DNA of 64,000 nucleotides from Eubacterium limosum (GTDB lineage: Bacteria > Bacillota > Clostridia > Eubacteriales > Eubacteriaceae). The notes below the pieces were generated by a model. That model did not search any database. It saw nothing but the letters and a program-made list of their open reading frames with translations, and was not told the origin of the DNA. Shown piece by piece: positions 7,751 through 16,577 of the stretch (its first letter is position 1; each line of letters starts with the position of its first letter). The stretch is from contig NZ_CP019962.1 in the NCBI RefSeq assembly GCF_000807675.2, positions 620,001-684,000 on the forward strand, written 5' to 3'. A program made the position numbers and the translations under genes.

Positions 7751-8863
7751 ATGATTATTCGAAATGCATGGGTCTACACGCCAGACCACCGCTTTTTAAA
7801 AAAAGACCTTATTTTTGACGGACTCTGTATCGGCAGCCGGACTGCTGATCCGGCTGAAATGGACGCCTCCGGCCTCTACGCCATTCCCGGGCTCACCGAT
7901 ATCCACCTCCACGGCTGTATGGGGCATGATTTCTGTGACGCCGCGGCGGATACCCTTAAGTCCATAGTGGCTTATCAGGCCCACAGCGGCGTGACAGGCT
8001 TTGTCCCTGCCTCCATGACCTTTTCTGAGAAAAGGCTGTCCGGCATTTTCGAAAACGCCGCCCGCCGGACGCAGGAAACTGGCGCCATGCTTTTGGGCGT
8101 CAATCTGGAAGGGCCTTTTCTCGCCGAAAAAAAGAAAGGCGCACAAAACGCCTGTTATCTTATGCCGCCAGATATCCCGATGTTCCGCCGGCTGAACGCC
8201 ATTTCAGGCGGCCGTATCAAGCTGGTCACCCTGGCGCCTGAACTTCCCGGCGCTTCTGAGTTTATCACTGCCCTGAAAGATGAAACCATCATCTCACTCG
8301 GCCACACCGAGGCCGGTTTCGAGACAGCCTCCAAAGCCTTTGAGCTGGGCGCTTCCCATGTAACACATCTGTTTAACGCCATGCAGCTCTTTAACCACCG
8401 GGAGCCAGGCCTCGTCGGCGCGGCCTTTGACCATCCCGGCGTTACGGTTGAACTCATCTGCGATGGTGTTCACGTCGCTCCGGCTATGGTCCGGGCAGCT
8501 TTCAGGCTTTTCTCCGCCGAACGCATTGTTCTCATCAGCGACAGCATGCGGGCCACAGGACTAGGCGACGGCGACTATACTCTCGGCGGACAGGCTGTAC
8601 ATGTCCGCGGAAACCGGGCAACCCTTGCGGACGGCACTTTGGCGGGCTCAGTCATCAATCTCATGGACTGTCTGAGAAACGCCGTGGCCTTTGGTATTCC
8701 TCTGGCAGAAGCGGTCCAGGCGGCGGCTGTCAATCCGGCGCACGTCATCGGTGAGTCCGACCGTCTGGGCAGCCTGGAGCCTGGCAAGCTCGCCAATGTG
8801 GTGTTGCTTGATAAAAGCCTGAATGTTGTGAAGGTTTTTGTTAAGGGAAAATCCATGGTATGA
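7751..8863 (+). CDS. nagA: N-acetylglucosamine-6-phosphate deacetylase
   Basis: The protein has 370 residues and is an amidohydrolase-fold enzyme that removes acetate from GlcNAc-6-P in amino-sugar catabolism and cell-wall recycling. Visible metal and active-site motifs are HLHG (H52, H54), NLEGPFL, SLGHTEA, THLFNAM, CDGVHV and the catalytic Asp in LISDSM. The AVNPAH motif near the C-terminus is also present. The ATG at 7751 follows AGAAAGG. The gene stands alone, with its own promoter and a bidirectional terminator. No nagB or GlcNAc transporter gene is adjacent. Confidence 0.94.
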   Translation: MIIRNAWVYTPDHRFLKKDLIFDGLCIGSRTADPAEMDASGLYAIPGLTDIHLHGCMGHDFCDAAADTLKSIVAYQAHSGVTGFVPASMTFSEKRLSGIFENAARRTQETGAMLLGVNLEGPFLAEKKKGAQNACYLMPPDIPMFRRLNAISGGRIKLVTLAPELPGASEFITALKDETIISLGHTEAGFETASKAFELGASHVTHLFNAMQLFNHREPGLVGAAFDHPGVTVELICDGVHVAPAMVRAAFRLFSAERIVLISDSMRATGLGDGDYTLGGQAVHVRGNRATLADGTLAGSVINLMDCLRNAVAFGIPLAEAVQAAAVNPAHVIGESDRLGSLEPGKLANVVLLDKSLNVVKVFVKGKSMV

Positions 8864-8868
8864 AAAAG

Positions 8869-8918
8869 CCCCGGTCAAGACTGTCCTTGGCAGCCTTGAC
8901 CGGGGCCTCTGTTTTTTT
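8869..8918. terminator. Bidirectional terminator between nagA and thioredoxin
   Basis: GCCCCGGTCAAG pairs with CTTGACCGGGGC (8895-8906). TTTTTTT follows on the plus strand and TTTTTC on the minus strand, so it serves both convergent genes. Confidence 0.9.
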
Positions 8919-8921
8919 ACT

Positions 8922-9245
8922 TTATTCCGCTGAATAGTAATTCAGTTTATCTCTGAGCTCGGACTCTGGTCTCAGACCAACCAGGGTTTCCACAACCTCA
9001 CCGTCCTTGAACAGCTTCATGGTCGGGACACTCATGACGCGGTATTCTGTGGCCAGGGCGCTGTTTTCGTCAATATCAACCTTGACGATCTTCACTTTGC
9101 CGCTCATTTCCTCAGACAGCTTATCTACAATGGGTGTTAAAGCCTTACAGGGGCCGCACCAGGTCGCGAAAAAGTCGACCAGGACAACGCCTTTATGCTC
9201 TAAAACTTCGCTCTTAAACTCGCTTGAATTTACTTTCTTTGCCAT
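8922..9245 (-). CDS. trxA: Thioredoxin
   Basis: The protein has 107 residues, the full thioredoxin length, with the redox motif WCGPCK (~29-34) and the cis-Pro segment SVPTMKLFKDGE. It reduces protein disulfides in the cytoplasm. It lies 11 bp after an FMN-dependent oxidoreductase gene read in the same direction, so the two probably form an operon. A second thioredoxin gene is at 37147-37470. No thioredoxin reductase gene is adjacent. Confidence 0.95.
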   Translation of the reverse strand: MAKKVNSSEFKSEVLEHKGVVLVDFFATWCGPCKALTPIVDKLSEEMSGKVKIVKVDIDENSALATEYRVMSVPTMKLFKDGEVVETLVGLRPESELRDKLNYYSAE

Positions 9246-9256
9246 TTTAATGCCTC

Positions 9257-9814
9257 CTATAAATTTTTAATCTGCTGTGCCAGCGCATCCAGCTCTGCGA
9301 CAGCTTTTTTATTTTCAAGTGCCGGCGTCTCATCGGTGTGGGAAATCTCCACAAAGCCCATGGGTACGGCGTTCAGATTTTTCAAATACCATTCCAGCGT
9401 GTACTCCATGCCCTTGAACTGGTGTCCGTAGGCCGGGGCGCCGCCCACTCCGATAAAAATGATTTTCTTATTCGGAATATGGGAATGATCTTCCAGATTA
9501 TAGATCATCTGGGTCCTGTCAATAACGGTTTTCAGCTTGGAAGGAAAGGCGGTAAAGTACACAGGGCTCGCAATGACCAGCAGATCACAGTCCATAAAAT
9601 CGTCATAGATCCATGTCATATCATCGTCTTTGATCACGCACTCTCCCTGATGGGGAATGCAGTAATCACAGCCCTTGCAGTGCTCCACGTGCACCTTGTT
9701 TACATTGATGAGGCGAAGCTCGTTATTCTCCCGGATCTGTTCCAGAAAATAATTCAGTATTTTATTGGTGTGGCCATTATTCCGATGGCTTCCCATAATC
9801 GCGGTAATCTTCAT
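9257..9814 (-). CDS. Flavodoxin-fold NAD(P)H-dependent FMN oxidoreductase
   Basis: The protein has 185 residues. Its N-terminus ITAIMGSHRNNGHTNKIL is the FMN phosphate-binding loop of the NADPH-dependent FMN reductase / iron-sulfur flavoprotein group. Residues ~46-60 hold CKGCDYCIPHQGEC, a compact Cys motif seen in iron-sulfur flavoproteins, and VIASPVYFTAFPSKLKTVIDR is the second flavin-binding segment. A role as electron carrier or quinone/nitro reductase is likely but the partner is unknown. It precedes thioredoxin by 11 bp. Confidence 0.85.
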   Translation of the reverse strand: MKITAIMGSHRNNGHTNKILNYFLEQIRENNELRLINVNKVHVEHCKGCDYCIPHQGECVIKDDDMTWIYDDFMDCDLLVIASPVYFTAFPSKLKTVIDRTQMIYNLEDHSHIPNKKIIFIGVGGAPAYGHQFKGMEYTLEWYLKNLNAVPMGFVEISHTDETPALENKKAVAELDALAQQIKNL

Positions 9815-9855
9815 TCTTTTCTCCTCGTCCTGTTGGTAACTCTATCCTAAACCCT

Positions 9856-12800
9856 TTAACAGGAAATGTCAATATGACTTCCCGTTTCGGTTTTTTCCAC
9901 AATAATTTTGGTATCAATCCGGTCCTTGAGCTCTTCGACATGAGAGATAATGCCCACTGTACGGCCGTCATTTTTGATGGCCAGCAGACAGCTGATGGCA
10001 TTATCAAGGGCCTCTGGGTCCAGGGTGGCAAAACCTTCATCAATAAAAATAGTATCCAGTGAGATGCCGCCTGCGTAGGACTGGACAATATCTGAAAGTC
10101 CGAGGGCCATGGACAGTGCCGCCATAAAGGTTTCCCCGCCCGACAGGGTGTTCGCGCTGCGGCGCAGCCCGGTATAGGCGTCAACCACCTCGATTTCAAG
10201 GCCGCGGTTGCCGGATTGCCTGAAGTCACCCATGACCTCCAGACGGTAACGTCCTGAGGACATTCTTTCGAGAAAAACATTGGCGCTTTCCAGAATATCC
10301 TGCAAATATGCAGACAGGATATACCGCTCAAAGCTGATCTTTGGTTTTCCGGCCAGAGTGCCTTTGATGGTCTGGTCCAGATGGGTATAAACTCCCTGAA
10401 GGCGCTCGACCTCTTTCAGTTCCTGTACCAAACCCTCTATTTTCCCGATCTGCTGACGGTTCTGGGCGATCTTTTCATTCAGAATCGTTATATCCCGGCG
10501 GCAGCCTTCGATCTGCGCTTCCAGTGCCTGCTGGTCTTCACGGTAACGCGTAAGCTCAACGGGTTTCTTATCCCTGAGCCCGTCCTCAAGCTCCTGCACC
10601 CTTTCGGCAGTGCTTTTGAGGTTAAACCGGTACTGCTCCAGCCCGGCTTCCATTGCCTGGATCGCTTCATCACTCATGTTATGGCAGCCCGCATAGATTT
10701 CCGGTGTAAGCCCCGCATCTCTGAGGGCTCCCCTGTAGTCTTCATTCAGCTTGATTTCTTCCTCGGCTGCCTTTTCCAAAGCCTGACTGCCATTTTTGAA
10801 GTTAGCTGTCTGTACGGCTTCCTCCTGCAGCAGCTTCTGGTGATTCTCCTGAATGTTATCTTTATACCCCTTCTTTTCAGCGATTAACGCGCTGGTATTG
10901 CGCTCAAAGCTTTCAACTTTTTTTAAAAACGCCTTTGGGTTTTCTATTTCGGGCGGAAATCTTAAAGCCTCCGCCAGATTGGTTATCTGTTCCTCCATCT
11001 GGGAGAGCTGCCCGCGCAGCAGCCCAGTTTCTTCCCGGGCTTCCCTCAGCTGTCCCTCCAATGCCCCGTAGCTTTCCAGCTGCGTTTTCAGTTTCTTTGC
11101 CACAGATTCCAGACCGCCTTTTTCCTTCTGCCTGGCCTTGAGCTCCTTCTCAGCATTCTGACACCTGGCGTGCAGAACCTCAAAGCTCTCCTCCAGATGC
11201 TTTTGCAGCATGGTCACTTCCGCTTTATCTGGAAGCACATTATCCACGGTATCCATCATTTCCGCAAGGCGGCCTGAGAGCTCTTTCTGGCGTGTCTCGA
11301 TTTCTTTTCGCTGCAGGGTACCTTCATTCTTCAGGGAGCCGCTTTTAATTTTGAGTGTATTCAAAGCCTCTGTCGTCTCTGCGAGGGCCGACGCATCGAC
11401 AGACTCCCGGGACTCGGCCTTCTGGGGATGATGGACGCTGCCGCACACCGGACAGGGCTGTCCCTCCTCAAGCCCTGCGGCCAGTCCCGCGGCGGTTTGC
11501 TGCCGCTGCTTCTCAATTAAAGCCTGATAAACGGCCTCCTGTGCCTTGATGCGGTTCTGGTTTTCCTTCCATTCCTTTCTCAGGACTGTAATCCGGCGCT
11601 CACGGTTTTCGATGACACTGTAAATTTCCAGCGCCTCCTCCACCCGCTTCTGCCGGCTTGTCAGATTTTCAAGCTCGTGGCCGCTTCGCTGAAAAGCTTT
11701 TTCCAGCTCGAATATTTCCTTATCCAGCGTGTAGCTCTCATGCTCCAGCTTTTTTAAGGACTCACTGTCTTCCTGCTGGCGTTTCCCTTTTTCCTCGAGC
11801 TGTGCCAGCTCCCCGCTTCGTTCTTGTAATCCGGTATGCTTTTCCTCAAAGGCACGCAGGCTTTCGGACAGCCTCTTTTCAATGTCGAGCTTTTCCTGAA
11901 GCTGCTCAACAACCGCGCTGTATTCGGGTGCACTGACTGCCTCATATTCTGCTTTTGATTTTTCAAGGTCTTTCTGGCAATCCTCCAGCCGCTCTTTAAT
12001 CATTTCAAGCTCTGCCGCAGCCCCTTCCTTCTTGCGGTAGGCCCGGTTCCAGGCTTCCTCATAGGGTTTGACCGACAGTGCCTTCTTTGAAAGGGCCAGG
12101 GCCTTTTCTCTTTCCCGGATAACAGCCTGCTCATCCTCCAGCGCCTTCAGGCGTTTCTTCTGATTCTCCAGCTGTTCAAACCGGCTGTTAATCTGCTCGC
12201 CGGCAACCAGAGTGATGCGCAGCTGCTCCAGTGACTGGACAGCCTCTTTCTCCTGTTCTGCCAGAGCCCTGATTTTAGCCGTGTCAGCCTCGATTTCTTT
12301 CCGGGTTAAATCCAGCACGTAATCCATGGTTTTATCATTCTGTGCCAGAGTGTCCGCCAGAACTGAGTTTCCGCTGCATTTAATATGCTGGCGCTCTGTC
12401 TCCATCTCAACACTTAAGTCATTGTGGCGCCCCCGGATTTCCCGCAGGCCTGAGGCCACCTTATCCTTAAGGTTATTGTACAAATCCATCCGAAAAATAC
12501 TTTTCAAGAGCTCAACCCGCTCCTCTTCCTTCGCTTTCAGAAGACGGCTGAACTCGCCCTGGGGCAGCATGACAATCTGACGGAACTGGTTGGCATTGAT
12601 GCCGAGGATTTCCTGGATCTTTTCTCCCACCTCAGCCACTGAGGCGGAAATTAGTTTTTCCTCACCGCCCGTTATCTCGTACAGCGCCGCCTCGTGCTTT
12701 TGCCGGGCAATGCCCTGTCCGCGCTCTTTTTTCCGATCCTGCTCAGGGATTCGCCTGATCCGGTAGGTCTTTTCCCGCAGCTCAAAGGTGAAGTCCACCC

Positions 12801-13026
12801 ACATCATTTCCAGCGGGTCGCCAAACTGGCTTTTCATTTCTCTTGACTGCCGGAAAGTGTTGCTGCCCTCGCCGTACAGCGCATAACACAGCCCGTCAAA
12901 AATGGTGGTTTTCCCACTGCCGGTGGGGCCGGTAATCAAAAAAAGCTCCTTGTCCAGCCTTGTAAAATCAATCTGCTCTTCCATAAAAGGGCCAAAATGG
13001 TGCATGTAAAGGGCAATGGGTTTCAT
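9856..13026 (-). CDS. sbcC: Nuclease SbcCD subunit C (SMC/Rad50-like ATPase)
   Basis: The protein has 1056 residues. The N-terminal ATPase half has Walker A GPTGSGKTT (~33-41) and a Q-loop around MLPQGEF. Two very long coiled coils flank a zinc-hook CPVC at 525-528. The C-terminal half has signature LSGGETFMAALSMALGL and Walker B IFIDEGFATLD. With SbcD it forms the Rad50/Mre11-type complex that cleaves hairpins and processes blocked DNA ends. It overlaps the sbcD stop by 4 bp, so the two are translationally coupled. Confidence 0.95.
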   Translation of the reverse strand: MKPIALYMHHFGPFMEEQIDFTRLDKELFLITGPTGSGKTTIFDGLCYALYGEGSNTFRQSREMKSQFGDPLEMMWVDFTFELREKTYRIRRIPEQDRKKERGQGIARQKHEAALYEITGGEEKLISASVAEVGEKIQEILGINANQFRQIVMLPQGEFSRLLKAKEEERVELLKSIFRMDLYNNLKDKVASGLREIRGRHNDLSVEMETERQHIKCSGNSVLADTLAQNDKTMDYVLDLTRKEIEADTAKIRALAEQEKEAVQSLEQLRITLVAGEQINSRFEQLENQKKRLKALEDEQAVIREREKALALSKKALSVKPYEEAWNRAYRKKEGAAAELEMIKERLEDCQKDLEKSKAEYEAVSAPEYSAVVEQLQEKLDIEKRLSESLRAFEEKHTGLQERSGELAQLEEKGKRQQEDSESLKKLEHESYTLDKEIFELEKAFQRSGHELENLTSRQKRVEEALEIYSVIENRERRITVLRKEWKENQNRIKAQEAVYQALIEKQRQQTAAGLAAGLEEGQPCPVCGSVHHPQKAESRESVDASALAETTEALNTLKIKSGSLKNEGTLQRKEIETRQKELSGRLAEMMDTVDNVLPDKAEVTMLQKHLEESFEVLHARCQNAEKELKARQKEKGGLESVAKKLKTQLESYGALEGQLREAREETGLLRGQLSQMEEQITNLAEALRFPPEIENPKAFLKKVESFERNTSALIAEKKGYKDNIQENHQKLLQEEAVQTANFKNGSQALEKAAEEEIKLNEDYRGALRDAGLTPEIYAGCHNMSDEAIQAMEAGLEQYRFNLKSTAERVQELEDGLRDKKPVELTRYREDQQALEAQIEGCRRDITILNEKIAQNRQQIGKIEGLVQELKEVERLQGVYTHLDQTIKGTLAGKPKISFERYILSAYLQDILESANVFLERMSSGRYRLEVMGDFRQSGNRGLEIEVVDAYTGLRRSANTLSGGETFMAALSMALGLSDIVQSYAGGISLDTIFIDEGFATLDPEALDNAISCLLAIKNDGRTVGIISHVEELKDRIDTKIIVEKTETGSHIDISC

Positions 13027-14186
13027 CTTTCTTCCTCCATGGTGGTCTCAAGCAGCTCCGTGATCACTGCCTGCTCGTCCGCCTGCATGGCCTCGCCGTT
13101 GACAAAAGTGTAAAAATCCTCGAACAGCTTCAGCGGGTCCTGTATCCGCTCCTTGATACGCCGGCTGCTTTTCTGAGCCTCGGTTTTCTCCCGCTTTTCA
13201 TAGGCCATTTCCAGCACATTCGGGTAAACCCTGCGGAGCTTGTCCATCGGGTTTACCAACCGCTCCTGATCCTCCAGAATCACCTTCAGGTAATCTTCCC
13301 GGCCTTCGGTCTCGTAGGCTTCAAGGGCGGTCAGTTCTTCAAGCCTTCCGTGGATGACACGCAGGTCACGCAGCGGCTTAAAGCTTGCCGGCTCCAGGTT
13401 CAGCGTACCCTTTTCACCAAGCTCCACCAGTGTCACGGATTTTTTCTGGTTCCATTCCGAAAAGGAATATTTCAGCAGAGACCCTGAGTAGCGCACCTTA
13501 TCCCACAGTACCTTCTGCGGCCTGTGCAGATGCCCCAGAGCCACGTAATCAAAGGCTTCAAAGGTCTCGGCGCAAGCGTACTCAATGCCGCCGATCTCAA
13601 TGGGCCTGACCGAATCGTCAATGGTCTGAATATCCGCCATATTGCCTAAAATCAATCCGTGAGAGACCATGACGTTACGTTTGGATGTATCCATACGCCC
13701 TGTAATTTCAGCGGTAATCTCCCGGTACATCTCATCATAGCCCATGGTTTTTTCAAGCTTCATCAGGCTCCGGTATTCCACCGGCTTGATAAAAGGCACT
13801 GTCCAAAAACAGACCTCGCCCCACTCATCGCTTAGTGTCACAGGCTCCTGCCCGGGCAGATAATTGCCCGCGATATGAAGCCCCTGCTTTTCAAGGATAC
13901 CGCCGTTCATGGCCAGCCGCTCACGACCGTCGTGGTTGCCGCCGATGAGCAGAACCGGTATTCCCAGCCTGAGAATAATTTCAGAGAGCACTGTGTCCAC
14001 CAGCCCCAGCGCCTCTTTAGAAGGGACTGACCGGTCATAGATGTCGCCTGCAACCAGAAGGATGTCTGGCCGCTCCCGGTCAAGCCAGGCGAGCAGCTGT
14101 GTGAGCAGCGCCTCCTGATCCTCCAGCAGGCTTTTTTCATTGAGTGTCCGGCCAATATGCCAGTCTGAGGTGTGTAGTATTTTCAT
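13023..14186 (-). CDS. sbcD: Nuclease SbcCD subunit D (Mre11-like)
   Basis: The protein has 387 residues and is a metallophosphoesterase. Metal-binding motifs are visible in order: HTSDWHIGR (~5-13), VAGDIYDR, GGNHD, the MVSHG segment and ALGHLHRPQ. It is a Mn-dependent exo/endonuclease working with SbcC, whose gene follows with a 4-bp overlap. The first gene of the operon starts just after a terminator (14231-14260) of the preceding gene. Confidence 0.95.
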   Translation of the reverse strand: MKILHTSDWHIGRTLNEKSLLEDQEALLTQLLAWLDRERPDILLVAGDIYDRSVPSKEALGLVDTVLSEIILRLGIPVLLIGGNHDGRERLAMNGGILEKQGLHIAGNYLPGQEPVTLSDEWGEVCFWTVPFIKPVEYRSLMKLEKTMGYDEMYREITAEITGRMDTSKRNVMVSHGLILGNMADIQTIDDSVRPIEIGGIEYACAETFEAFDYVALGHLHRPQKVLWDKVRYSGSLLKYSFSEWNQKKSVTLVELGEKGTLNLEPASFKPLRDLRVIHGRLEELTALEAYETEGREDYLKVILEDQERLVNPMDKLRRVYPNVLEMAYEKREKTEAQKSSRRIKERIQDPLKLFEDFYTFVNGEAMQADEQAVITELLETTMEEER

Positions 14187-14230
14187 GATCGTTCTCCTTT
14201 ATGTCAAGTATAGCGGATTCAGGCAAAAAA

Positions 14231-14260
14231 CACAAAAGCCGGAGTAAGAATACTCCGGCT
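14231..14260 (-). terminator. Terminator after the 14332-14844 gene
   Basis: Minus-strand AGCCGGAGTA, TTCT loop, TACTCCGGCT (14260-14237), then TTTGTGTTTTTTG. Confidence 0.85.
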
Positions 14261-14331
14261 GGTTTGTAAAAATTTTGAAAGAGGGTAACTTGTTTACTTC
14301 ATTATCATACTGCTTTTTGCTTAATTGCCCC

Positions 14332-14844
14332 TTAAACTTTTTTGGCGTTTTTGTTCTGGCTGACCACGCTTTTCAATGCCTTGTGAAATTTGGAGGAGCA
14401 TTGAATTTTGGCGCCGCATACCTGGCCGCCCTCGCGGTAGAGCACCACATATTTAGCCTTATTTTCAATCCGGGCAACGGTATAATTCTTAACCTTGCCG
14501 TTAATCCCCTTAAAAGCTTCTTCCGGTACCACATCAAACATTGCCTTGACCGGAATATCTGCAATTTCCTTGCGCCAGAAAAAGATTTTCCGCTCAATGT
14601 TCAGGCTCTGATGCGTCAGCAGCATAAAGAACCCGGTGGTAATGAACCTGAGAATCACGACAAACACTACAATCATCACGATCAGAGCCGCGATACCGAT
14701 CCCTGTTTTTAAAGCGTAGTCATCCATCTGGCTGATGGAGCGGTTATAAATAAATACATAGGCCACGACAAACAGCCCGATGAGTATCATTCCAATGGCG
14801 CTGAACTCACGGCTGCGGACCTCTTCTCTTGCTTTAACTGCCAT
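14332..14844 (-). CDS. Small membrane protein of unknown function
   Basis: The protein has 170 residues from the ATG at 14844 (MAVKAREEVRSREF), chosen because GGGAG lies 7-8 bases upstream. The frame is open further upstream, but that part runs into the rubredoxin terminator. Two membrane segments are clear (IGMILIGLFVVAYVFI and IGIAALIVMIVVFVVIL), followed by a soluble domain of ~100 residues with a PH-like alternation of strands (NIERKIFFWRKEIADIPV, KYVVLYREGGQVCGAKI). The C-terminus is basic. No family is recognised with confidence. Confidence 0.75.
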   Translation of the reverse strand: MAVKAREEVRSREFSAIGMILIGLFVVAYVFIYNRSISQMDDYALKTGIGIAALIVMIVVFVVILRFITTGFFMLLTHQSLNIERKIFFWRKEIADIPVKAMFDVVPEEAFKGINGKVKNYTVARIENKAKYVVLYREGGQVCGAKIQCSSKFHKALKSVVSQNKNAKKV

Positions 14845-14924
14845 AATAATCTCCCTTGATAATCGATTCTTTTCAATTATCATACCCGATTTAGGGAAGT
14901 TTTGCAAGGCCGCCGGAAACCGCA

Positions 14925-14954
14925 AAAAATAAAAAATCCCCGGCAATCCAGGGA
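14925..14954 (-). terminator. Terminator after rubredoxin
   Basis: Minus-strand TCCCTGG, ATTG loop, CCGGGGA (14954-14937), then TTTTTTATTTTTT. Confidence 0.85.
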
Positions 14955-14972
14955 CTTATTCAAAAGCCTTAA

Positions 14973-15134
14973 TTAAGCTTCCGGTGAAAATTCATCTTTG
15001 CTGACGCCGCATTCCGGGCAAACCCAATCTTCCGGCAGATCAGCGAAAGCTGTTCCAGGAGCTACACCATTATCAGGATCACCTACAGCGGGATCATAAA
15101 CATAACCACAGATATCACATACATATTTTTGCAT
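14973..15134 (-). CDS. Rubredoxin
   Basis: A 53-residue protein starting [15 protein letters not shown], with the two Fe-binding knuckles CDICG (C6, C9) and CPECG (C39, C42) that hold one Fe(Cys)4 centre. The ATG at 15134 follows AAGGAGGAG. Rubredoxins carry single electrons in anaerobes, often in oxygen or peroxide detoxification. No rubrerythrin or flavodiiron gene is adjacent. It has its own terminator, and the next gene on the other side reads rightward. Confidence 0.96.
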   Translation of the reverse strand: MQKYVCDICGYVYDPAVGDPDNGVAPGTAFADLPEDWVCPECGVSKDEFSPEA

Positions 15135-15311
15135 TTTTTTCTCCTCCTTCGAAGGTCTAGAATTTATTTATCTTGTATATACCCCGGAGAATTTGATTTT
15201 AAACTCCGTTACCGCAATTATAACGAAATTTTCGCTATTTTTCAATGGAAACTTAAACATTTCGGGATTTTAAGGTATAATAGTTTTCGACACTTGTCAT
15301 CGGAGGCGCTT

Positions 15312-16211
15312 ATGCAAAAAATAAAACCCTATCTGGCTATTTCTTACACCCTGGTTTTTTGGGGCATTTCTTTTATCAGTACAAAAATCTGTCTTCAGGC
15401 TTTTTCGGTATACGCTTTAATTTTCGGACGCTTTGCCATCGCGGCGATTATTCTGTTTCTGGTCAAGCGAAAGCTCGAACCCGAGCAGCGGCTTCTGAAA
15501 AAGGATCTTCCCCGCGTTTTACTCGCAGGGCTTATCGGCTTTACCGGCTATTATGTGTTTGAGGCTGTGGGTGTAGACCTGACCGGAGCCTCCATGGCCT
15601 CCATATTATTGAGCCTTGTTCCAATTTTTTGTATGCTCATTGACACGGTAATTTTAAAGCAGCGATTTACTCTCATAAAGGCAGGCGCCGTGGCCTTTTC
15701 CGTAGTGGGCGTTGTCATGATTGTGGGGCTTTCTGAAATTGAGATCAACCCCTGGGGATGCGGCGCCATGATTTTATCGGGCCTCGGCTGGCTTTTATAT
15801 AATTATCAGGCTAAACCCCTTTACAGCCGTTATACAGGGCTGGATATCACCACCTACCTCTCGGCCTGCATCGCGGGGGTTACACTGCCTCTCTCCCTCG
15901 CCTTCCCGCCGGATTTCAGCCTTTTTACCGGAGAGATCATCATCAATTTCCTGTTTTTGGCTGTACTGGTCTCCGCCACAGCCAACCTCACCTACATGTA
16001 TGCTCTGAAGAGCATTCCCATTCTTACAGTGACCATCCTCGTCAATTTTGTACCGGTTGTCACCATTATCTTCAGCGCTATCGTGCTCGGCGAGACATTC
16101 ACAGCGCTTCAGCTGCTCGGCGCGGCCCTGGTTATTGCGTCGGTCTGTCTGACCGCTCTGCCGGAAAAACCTGCGGGCAATTCTGAAAATGAAATCGAAC
16201 CTGAAGGCTGA
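15312..16211 (+). CDS. EamA/DMT-family transporter
   Basis: The protein has 299 residues with about ten hydrophobic segments and the internal duplication typical of the drug/metabolite transporter superfamily. The second EamA repeat begins near AMILSGLGWLLYNY, and the family segment PVVTIIFSAIVLGE lies near the end. The start is set at the ATG at 15312 (MQKIKPYLAI) because GGAGG lies 5 bases upstream; the frame is open from 15129 but that extension crosses the rubredoxin promoter region. The transported solute is unknown; amino-acid or metabolite export is typical. Confidence 0.9.
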   Translation: MQKIKPYLAISYTLVFWGISFISTKICLQAFSVYALIFGRFAIAAIILFLVKRKLEPEQRLLKKDLPRVLLAGLIGFTGYYVFEAVGVDLTGASMASILLSLVPIFCMLIDTVILKQRFTLIKAGAVAFSVVGVVMIVGLSEIEINPWGCGAMILSGLGWLLYNYQAKPLYSRYTGLDITTYLSACIAGVTLPLSLAFPPDFSLFTGEIIINFLFLAVLVSATANLTYMYALKSIPILTVTILVNFVPVVTIIFSAIVLGETFTALQLLGAALVIASVCLTALPEKPAGNSENEIEPEG

Positions 16212-16253
16212 TTTCATTTTTGAATTTATACTTAACGATAGATTTTTTCTTCT

Positions 16254-16289
16254 GCCGGAGAGCTCGTTGCGTTTTCCGGCTTTTATTTT
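16254..16289 (+). terminator. Terminator after the EamA gene
   Basis: GCCGGA (16254-16259) pairs with TCCGGC (16275-16280), followed by TTTTATTTT. Confidence 0.75.
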
Positions 16290-16510
16290 GCTTTTCAGCG
16301 CCTGTAAATGTCTCTATCCTTCCTTATTATATATGAGTAAACCATTTCCTTCAAAATAGACTTGTTTTTATTTTTCGTAAAATATCAAAAATTTTAAAAT
16401 AGAAATCTGAAAACAAGGATAAAAATCGTCATATTTCATCTTTGAAATCCTTTAAAATATATTTTTACAAAAAACGGCTGATTCTAGCCATTCCTTTACT
16501 TTTGATTTTT
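16290..16510 (+). promoter_or_regulatory. AT-rich upstream region of the sigma-54 promoter, possible activator sites
   Basis: No gene is seen here. CTTGTTTT (16361-16368) and AAAACAAG (16410-16417) form an inverted pair about 100-150 bp upstream of the sigma-54 promoter, a usual distance for enhancer-binding proteins. A second small palindrome, TTTCA-TCTT-TGAAA, lies near 16434-16447. These are candidates only. Confidence 0.35.
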
Positions 16511-16525
16511 TGGCACGGGACTTGC
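16511..16525 (+). promoter_or_regulatory. Sigma-54 (RpoN) promoter of MttB1
   Basis: TGGCACGGGACTTGC matches the -24/-12 consensus TGGCAC-N5-TTGC exactly. GG (16512-16513) and GC (16524-16525) are at the required 12-bp pitch. Transcription would start near 16537, leaving a ~40-base leader to the ATG at 16578. A sigma-54-dependent activator gene lies in the same island at 30884-32317. Confidence 0.9.
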
Positions 16526-16577
16526 GTTATATAAAGGCATAAGAAAAAACACATAATGATCATGGAGGGTAATGATT

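Noticed and set aside
14844-14946. Longer N-terminus for the 14332-14844 membrane protein
   Set aside because: The extension overlaps the rubredoxin terminator, while GGGAG fits the ATG at 14844.
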